In this document: piece after piece, positions 56,333-64,000 of the stretch | Numbering within the stretch: the stretch's first letter is position 1 | Layout of the letters: every line of letters starts with the position of its first letter | Assembly (NCBI RefSeq): GCF_947507565.1 | Contig: NC_089191.1 | Location: forward strand, 1,798,001-1,862,000 | DNA from: Oscarella lobularis | Lineage: Eukaryota; Porifera; Homoscleromorpha; Homosclerophorida; Oscarellidae | Length of the DNA stretch: 64,000 bases | Reading direction: 5' to 3' | Translations under genes and position numbers: made by a program | Notes under the pieces: generated by a model | Told to the model about the DNA's origin: nothing | The model's database searches: none | The model's input: the letters and a program-made list of their open reading frames with translations, nothing else

Positions 56333-59300
56333 ATGAATTGGGCTCGATTGTGCATCGGCGCCGCCGCGGCGCTTCTTCTCACCGGCGTCGATCATGCCGT
56401 GGCGGGCACGAAACAGCTCTGTTTTCCAGACGGTGAGTAAGAACGCACACGAACGCGTCCTTGGGGCTCCGACGCAAACGGGATGGGCTCCCCTTTCTCA
56501 TTGTTTCGCCAATTCCGGTCGTGGTAATCCGCGCGCGGCATGTTTTCATCAAATTCTCGCGTTTTTGACGCTTCGTCGACTATCGCGCGTTGATAGACGA
56601 ATCGTAGTCGCTACAGAGACAAGCTGCGAGATCGCGTAGTACGCGATTAGTCAGTCAGCTCGCAGCGCTAGGAAAACACGCTCAAATAGATATATTTACC
56701 CGATACAAACATTCAGCAACGCTACACTATCGTAAGCGCCGCCTAAAAGCGAAACTCGCGCACGAAACGAAACGAAGCGGCTAATTTAAACCTGGTCGAT
56801 CCCCGCATTGCGTCTGTCAAAGTCAATGTAGCTAATTTCATAAGACATGCACAATACTTCATGTCTTTTATCCCGCTCCTTTTCCCTCCCCAAACAACAA
56901 TCGTAGGCTCGACCGATTTTCTAAGGGGTCTCGGAGTCAAAGATCTGCCGAGCGGCGTCACGGAATCGTGCGACTACGACGACGTCGTCGCGTGGGAAGT
57001 GACATTAGACGCGCGCGTATCTGCGTCGCTAGCCGACGTCCTGCGTCGCGGTTACAATCCTCAGCCTCCCACCTCCGCCCCCCGCCTCCCGCTTCCGCCT
57101 CCAACTTTATATACCTTCGGGGGCGATTACTCGTTCGAGCTTCGCCTGCGTCCTTGGGTAGAGTCGGCGACGGTTCTAGCGGTATACGACGGTATTGGGA
57201 ACGAGCGACTACGCCTCAGCGTCGGACAACACGGCGCCTTTATACGACTGCAAAGCGGCTTGGGAAATCTTCCCGACACTCTTCGCGTTGCAAACGTCAA
57301 CGTGACGGGACCCGGATTCACCCGTCTCAGTTTTAACGTCGTCGGTGGACAGGTTCAGGTCAAAGTCAATTGCTCTCCACCGGTTGTAGTCACTCCGCTC
57401 CCTGCACCGGTCGATACGGCGGCGGAGAGACAGTTTGAAGTCAACGGTGCGCTCGTTGTGCTCGGTCGGCCAGGCGAGACGGGTTTGGTGGTGAGTTTTT
57501 CTCTTTCCGCTCCACCGACAATATTTTATTTTATTTTTCTCGTGTAGTCGCCTCTTGCTACGCTCCAAACATTGACATTTGACGTTGATGGGAGCGAAGC
57601 CTTCGACAATTGTCCTTACGTCGTCGAGTGTCCGACCGGCGACGTCTCCGCAGCGGTATCAAGCGCTTCGGCGGATATCGCTGTGCGAAACATCAAGGCG
57701 CGTAACTTTTTACGCCGTTCTACGCACGTTCTTTTACGCGCTTGCTTTACGTAGGGTCAAAAAGGCCAAAAAGGCGAAAGAGGACGCGTCACTGATGGCG
57801 ATGTAAGTTGACGGTCATTTTGTCTTCCTCATTTCATGTTTGCTCATTCTCACAAAGCCGGGTCCACCGGGTAGTCCGGGATCAGACGGATTTCCAGTAA
57901 GTCTTTTTCGCACACATCAACAACACCACTACTTTCACTTTCTGTCGCCGTCTCCAGGGTCGAGACGGTTTGCCGGGTGTAAACGGACTGCCAGGAACGA
58001 AAGGCCTCCCCGTAAGAAAGCAAATCGACTAAAAAATTCGGCACGCAACCTTTTGCGCAGGGCGATCGAGGACCGGGAGGTTTTCCAGGTCCGCGAGGAC
58101 CGCCTGGCGTGCCAGGAGCCCCTACTATCGTTTTCTCGGTACCAAACGTTCCGAGCGTCATTGTTGGGCAGAAGGCAAGCTAACAAATTTTAAATACTTC
58201 AAATTTGAATTTTCTTTGTAGGGCGAACCGGGTTCTATTGGTCCAACGGGACCGGCTGGACGAAGAGGACAACCCGTATATAAAACGATTCTTTCATCAA
58301 TTAATTTATTATCACGTGTCTTTTTTGTAGGGTACTCCTGGTCTCGACGGACAGACGGGTCCTCCCGGAGAGCGCGGTTATCGAGTAAGCTCTCCTTTTT
58401 TCACATAAACAAAGCCGTCTTGACGTTCATTCTTAGGGACTTCCGGGTACGATTGGACAAAGAGGAAGAGCCGGATCTGACGGCGAGCCAGTGCGCACAA
58501 ATAGAAGAGATATTTCCTTATTTTCAACATTCATTTCTTCTTTTATTAGGGTCCTATTGGACGACAAGGACCACCGGGTATTCCAGGAGAGGCAGGAAAG
58601 AAAGGCATACCTGGTCATCAAGGACCTCCGGGTTTGATCGGAACGCACGGTCCCAAGGGACCGCCTGGTGTGGCCGGCAAACCAGGAAAAGCGGGAAATG
58701 ACGGAGAAAGGGTTGGAGAAGAATTGTACGATTACGTCGATAAATAAGGCGACCATTCTTTCCCAACAGGGAGCTTCCGGAAAAGACGGCTTGCCTGGAC
58801 CTCCGGGTCAACCTGTACGTCAATGATATTTTTCTCCCCAAATAATTTTCTTCTTGTTTGTATGGATTATTTGATTCAGGGTGCCCAAGGAAGTCCGGGA
58901 CAGAGAGGACCCGATGGTCCGCCTGGGCCAATTGGTCCACCGGGACCAGCGGGCGATCCGGGCGCACAAGGACAACCTGTATGTGTCTACATTTAATTAA
59001 ATGCGTCGTTTATCTTTATGAGTATATTTTTAGGGTCCGCGTGGCTTGAACGGATCGACGGGTGCGCCAGGAGCACAGGGAGAGAAAGTAAGACTGATGA
59101 GCTGAAAACGGGCCAAAGAGTTAGAAAAAGTTTTCGTCTTTTTTAGGGTAATGTAGGTCCTCCGGGACCTTCAGGAGAACGAGGAATGCGGGTGCGATTT
59201 TTCGTCTTACATTTTGATACTTTTTTAAACGTTTTTCGTTAGGGGAATCCCGGAAAAGACGGAACGCCGGGAGATTCGGGAACGCCAGGCACTTCAGTGA

Positions 59301-62300
59301 GCACTTCTCTACTTGCGTCAATGACTTGATTTGAGAGTGTCTTTCCAAAGGGATCATCTGGTGTACCAGGAAACCCGGGTCTGAAAGGCTCAAAAGTACG
59401 TTGATGATAATCAACATAGAATTTAAAGACAGCGTTTTTTAGGGAAGTCCAGGAGTTCCTGGTGAACGGGGATCTACGGGACCGCTTGGTCCCAAGGTAA
59501 GACAAAAAGAGCCCGCGTTATTTGGATACATAGGTTGTTCTCACAGGGCGAAGTCGGACCGATAGGCTTGAGCGGAGATCGAGGAAGTCCAGTAAGAAAA
59601 ACATCCGCTATTTATTAAACTGAACACGCGGTCATTGAACCTCTCAGGGCACACCCGGAGACTACGGAAAGATAGGCGGAAAGGGAAGCAAAGGCGAGAA
59701 GGTGCGTTCCTCCCATGGTTGAAGTCTTTTTCTTTGCACGTAACTTGACTTATTCAAGGGTGAATGGGGTCCGATGGGTCCCGCCGGCAAGGACGGCGAA
59801 GGACAAAAGGTTAGAATTTTAGCAAATAAGTGAATTTTGTTATTAAATGTTATCATTTTAGGGTCAACAAGGCATGCCTGGTACTCCTGGAACGCTCGGT
59901 GCGCCTGGTCCTCAGGTAAGAACAGTATTGCTCGCAATTTTGATGGAATCCTAATTTTTTTCTTAGGGTCGCATTGGTAATCTCGGTTTGCCGGGATATC
60001 CGGGTCAGCACGGTCCCAAAGGAGAGCGCGGCGAGCGGGGAGGAGGAGGACCACAAGGCCCTCGAGGAAAGAGAGTCAGTCAACCTATTAGACGCATTCT
60101 CCTGAATGGAAAACGTTTCTTTCTATTTTCAAGGGAGCTGCTGGTCTCGACGGTCAGCCTGGCGCCACAGGACTGCCTGTGAGTTATTCTAGAGCAACGC
60201 TTCGCGTTCTTTCACCGTTCACTTTTAGGGAGAGATTGGCCCAAGGGGTTATCCAGGACAGGCGGGCAGGCCAGGACCGCCGGTAACTTGCTCGCAACGA
60301 TTCGGACAATCTGCAAAGGATAACTACTCGTTTCTTAGGGTGAATCAGGCGACGATGGCGCGAGAGGACCCCAGGGAGAAAGAGTAAGGAAATTCGCCTT
60401 TTTTCTGCGTTTCTTTCACGCCGTTTTTACACAGGGATCGACGGGCGTACCTGGACCGAGAGGACCTCCAGGCGAGAGAGGAGAAAAGGTGAACTGGAAA
60501 CACAAAGTACCAAGGGGGTTTTGTGAGAATTTGCTCTTCTGTTGCTAGGGCGACACCGGAAGAGCCGGCCAAGACGGATCGGCCGGAGAGCCAGGAGAAC
60601 CCGTAATCAAAAAATATTACCGCGTGAAATTCTGTCTGAATATAGTCTTTCTAAGGGAGCACCCGGCACTGACGGAAACTCGGGAAGCAGCGGAATAACG
60701 GGACCACCTGTAAGTGCACTTCTCGCTACTCCTTACTCTCCATTCCATGTTTTTGACTGTGTAGGGATTGCCAGGACCGCGAGGGAAGAACGGTAACCAG
60801 GGACCTCTTGGGCCATCTGTGAGGAAGAAAAAAAACACATGCATAAATATAGATTTATTATATTTGTATAGGGACCTCCTGGAGAACAAGGTGCTACCGG
60901 CGAAAGAGGACGCGACGGTTTGAAAGGCAAACAAGGTCCAGGTGGTGCTCACGGACAACCTGGCTCACGAACTGTTCGTCGTCAACTAATTAAATGAATC
61001 GATTTTTTTCAATTTTTTGTCTTTGAAGGGTGAACGGGGTGAACAAGGTCCTCCCGGTTCTCCTGGGGCTCCTGTATGTAAAGAGAAAAATTTCTTTTTT
61101 GTTTGTTTTTTGAATCCTGGCTTGTGTTTTTAAGGCGACGAGGGTGAACGAGGAGAAAAGGGCAGCGCCGGAAAACACGGCAATCGTGTAGAGGAGACGA
61201 ACCGGGCGAAATGTATCGTTTCATAAATTGATCGCATTTAGGGTGCTACGGGGCCGAAAGGCATGCACGGACAAATTGGTCCTCCTGGAATTCCTGGCGC
61301 GCCAGGACAACGAGGCGCGCCCGGTCCAGACGGTCCAAAGGGAGCGAGAGTACGTCGTCTTCAAGAGAAATCCGCGCGCTCGCGTATATGGTAATGTCTT
61401 TTTTCTGTGTATAGGGAGATAACGGTGAAAAGGGACCGGCCGGCGAGAAAGGCAAAGACGGGGCGCGGGTGAGTTGTAACAATTCCAACGTAGGATTTTA
61501 CCTGAATATGATTTTTCTGCAGGGTCCGCATGGCGCTCAGGGCCAGGCTGGAAGAGACGGACCACCAGGAGAAAAAGTGCGAAAAATCATTCTTCGCATT
61601 AGACTGGAAAGAGACGACGTCTTTTTTTTATTCTAGGGTAATTCCGGCTTGCCAGGATCTCGGGAATTGCCTGGACCAAAAGGAACCGCGGTATGTCGCG
61701 CAAGCGTCGGCGTAGCTTTGCCTAATTTTTCTGCTAGGGTCCACGCGGATCTGACGGCAGCGACGGTTCGCCTGGTCCATCAGGACCGCCGGTGAGATTC
61801 GACGGCGATAAGATCCATGTTTTTCAAGTAAATGTTTCATTTTAGGGAGCTCCTGGAGAGCCTGGCACAGACGGCAGCAGTGGCGTTAAGGGAACTTCCG
61901 TAAATGGCACCAAAATGCTTATTTTTTTGCTCTTTACTGTCGTTACTAGGGTCAAAGGGGTCGACGGGGTCCTCCTGGTACCGTTGGATCAACTGGTCAA
62001 CCGGGAGAAACGGGTCTTCCGGGCAACCCGGGACACCAGGGAGAAGCGGGCGACAGAGTAAATTTGAATTAGCGAATAAAGTATTAGTTGAATGAGTCGT
62101 CTTGGATAGGGTTTTCCGGGTCCTTCCGGTCCTATTGGCTCTCCGGGAGATGCTGGCGAACGGGTGAAGATTCTTTTTGGTTTTCTTGTTGTATTATTGA
62201 ATATTTGTCTCGTCTAGGGTTCAACTGGACCTCCAGGTCCGCCTGGATATGCTGGATCGACTGGTCAAAAGGGAGAAACTGGATCGCGTGGTGGAATTGG

Positions 62301-64000
62301 CGCTCCCGGACCTCAAGGACCGATAGTAAAGAACACTTTTCTTAACCCTTTGATTTTATCTTACTAAAATGCTACGTGTTAGGGTGATGCCGGAAAACCC
62401 GGTGAAAGAGGCGATCCCGGCGAGAGAGGCGCTCCTGTATATATTACAATTATTTTTCCACAGTTGTTTTCCACTCACGTTCTTTGCTTTGCAGGGCTCA
62501 CCAGGTCCAACGGGACCTCAAGGTCCTGGGGGCTTGAAGGGGCCCATAGTCAGTTCGCGCGCACATTATTCAAGTCGTTTTTCTATATACTTTACTCTTC
62601 CAGGGCCCTCCCGGACCGAAAGGCGAAAAGGGTGTGAACGGTCCTCCAGGCCCACCAGTGCGTTCCCTTTATCGCGATTTTCTCCCCCCGCGTTGATTTG
62701 ACTTTTGTGGTGTTGTCCTTATAGGGAAAGGATGGCGCTGAAGGAGCGCGCGGCGACGACGGAGGCGCTGGACCGAGGGCAAGTTCTTTCGTCAATATAT
62801 CAGATAATTATATTTGCTTCTTTCTCCGTAGGGACTGGCGGGTCAGGCCGGTGACATTGGACCAAAAGGCGAGAAGGGAAGCGAGGTGAGTTTGATTCAG
62901 TTTTGAATCTTGGGTCCATTCTGATCTTCTTCGACGTGTAGGGAACTCCCGGAGAGGCGGGAATTCCGGGCAGTAGCGGAGCACCAGGCAAAACGGTCAG
63001 AAATCATATTCTTGGACGTTTGATCTTTGCTCTGTTAATTTCATGCAGGGCAACCCGGGACCGCCTGGGCCGCCAGGACAGGCCGGTGATCAAGGAGAAC
63101 GGGTGATTATAAAGCGGACCTTTTTTGTTCTACTATATGGCCGTATTCTTAGGGACCAACTGCACCAGTTGGGCCGAGAGGAGAAACAGGTTCACCAGGA
63201 GTAGAGGTACGTCCTTTAGGAGAAGAGAGAGGAGACCGATAACGAGCGCTTGTGTTTCCACGCCACCAGGGTCCCAAGGGCGACAGAGGTTCCCCAGGTC
63301 TGGACGGACCACCAGGAACAGACGTGAGTGTCAAATCGATTGCGTGTGTGAATTTTTCATCCCGCATTGGATTTAGGGCTCGTCCGGCGAGCCTGGCGCT
63401 GCAGGAGCGCGGGGCGAGAAAGGAGATAAAGGACCGGCGGGTATGAAGGGACCTTCGGGAGATATCGGACCGAGAGGAAAAAGAGTATATAGAATACTTT
63501 CTCGTTTTATGTTTGTTGAGAGCATTTTTACTTTTTACTAGGGAGAAGAAGGTGCTCGCGGTCCCGAAGGACCTATTGGAATAAAGGGAAGCATGGTAAA
63601 TGTTTTTCTTCCTGTCTGCGTGACGTGTGTTCCAGAAGATGCGATGTATTTTTGTGCAAGGGACGACAAGGCGATTCCGGAAACCCTGGCGTGGACGGAA
63701 CACCTGGAAAACCGGTCAGTATTCGCGAATTTGTAAAAATTTTTACGGTATCAAATTCTCTGTAGGGTCCTCGAGGATCGGAAGGACAAAGGGGACCGCA
63801 GGGACCGTCAGGAAGACCGGGACCTCCTGGAAAGCGAGTAAGCTTGCTTACCAAAGGATGTTCTCCATACAATAATACCGTTTTGAATTTATTTAGGGAC
63901 CTCCTGGACCCCCGGTGAGATTTGTCTATTTTTTGATATTTTAAATTTATCCGCGTTTTTTCTGGCGCAAAGGGACCGCCTGGACCTTCGGTGAGTGTAG
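56333..64000 (+). CDS. Fibrillar-type collagen alpha chain, 5' part (partial)
   Basis: Exon 1 (56333-56432) encodes a signal peptide ([20 protein letters not shown]). Exon 2 (56907-57490) encodes a TSPN/laminin-G-like domain ([39 protein letters not shown]). Exon 3 (57548-57655) has [10 protein letters not shown]. From 57755 to the right edge follow about 50 Gly-X-Y exons, nearly all starting with a complete Gly codon in phase 0; most are 54 bp, others 45, 99, 108 or 162 bp. Two 18-bp exons ([12 protein letters not shown]) lie at the very end. This size series is that of fibrillar collagens, and a TSPN N-propeptide is typical of the type V/XI-like branch. The C-propeptide is outside the window. 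Helix breaks: a 17-residue non-collagenous stretch near 58125-58174, a Gly-to-Glu codon at 61674, a Gly-to-Ala codon at 63162, a missing residue at 59795 and an extra Thr at 60971. Two introns use GC donors (58175, 62779). Confidence 0.93.

Noticed and set aside
57755-64000. Bacterial or viral collagen-like protein
   Set aside because: Regular GT-AG introns, signal peptide, TSPN domain and the 54-bp exon series point to an animal fibrillar-type collagen.

Overview
The window looks like nuclear DNA of an early-branching animal, most likely a sponge; species cannot be fixed from the sequence. Reasons: short GT-AG introns (mostly about 45-120 bp), animal-only protein architectures (receptor tyrosine kinases with C-type lectin, SRCR and EGF ectodomains; an ankyrin-ROCO-Death protein; a fibrillar-type collagen with Gly-X-Y exons), and dense short repeats. 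No rRNA, tRNA, CRISPR or prokaryotic operon was seen.

Layout. 1-1.8 kb: the 5' part of a minus-strand Kelch-repeat gene leaving the left edge. 1.8-10.4 kb: repeats, including a 449-bp foldback element split by a second foldback element, a nucleoside-phosphorylase-like gene that has lost its N-terminus, and a 1.9-kb interspersed repeat (R1). 10.5-15.2 kb: a divergent pair sharing a 238-bp two-TATA promoter: a secreted Frizzled-CRD-like protein (minus) and a Kelch-ectodomain receptor with a TKL-type kinase (plus). 15.4-21.5 kb: an R2 repeat with a 44-bp perfect palindrome inserted in it, a small secreted Cys-rich protein, and a 13-exon ankyrin-ROCO-Death gene in which each ankyrin repeat is one exon. 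21.9-31 kb: an orphan EXT-like exon, a GNAT acetyltransferase, a ZYG11/ZER1-like gene whose frame is broken by a 70-bp palindromic insertion, an RFC1 fragment and a DOCK N-terminal fragment. 31-35.3 kb: tandem repeats, an inverted R1 copy, a cryptic spliced unit and a frameshifted BTB fragment.

35.6-40.9 kb and 46.4-51.6 kb (or further 5'): two paralogous receptor tyrosine kinase genes on the minus strand. They share the intracellular exon structure but have quite different ectodomains (4 C-type lectin + 3 SRCR + 1 EGF, versus EGF repeats plus unrecognised domains). Between them lie repeats and another foldback element. 53.4-54.9 kb: an R2 copy and a caspase pseudogene. 56.3-64 kb: the 5' portion of a fibrillar-type collagen (signal peptide, TSPN domain, about 50 small Gly-X-Y exons mostly 54, 45 or 108 bp), leaving the right edge.

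Together the intact genes point to cell-surface signalling, extracellular matrix and stress or death signalling. The intervening DNA is a graveyard of gene fragments mixed with foldback, palindromic and interspersed repeats. Exon borders were read by eye from splice consensus and phase agreement.
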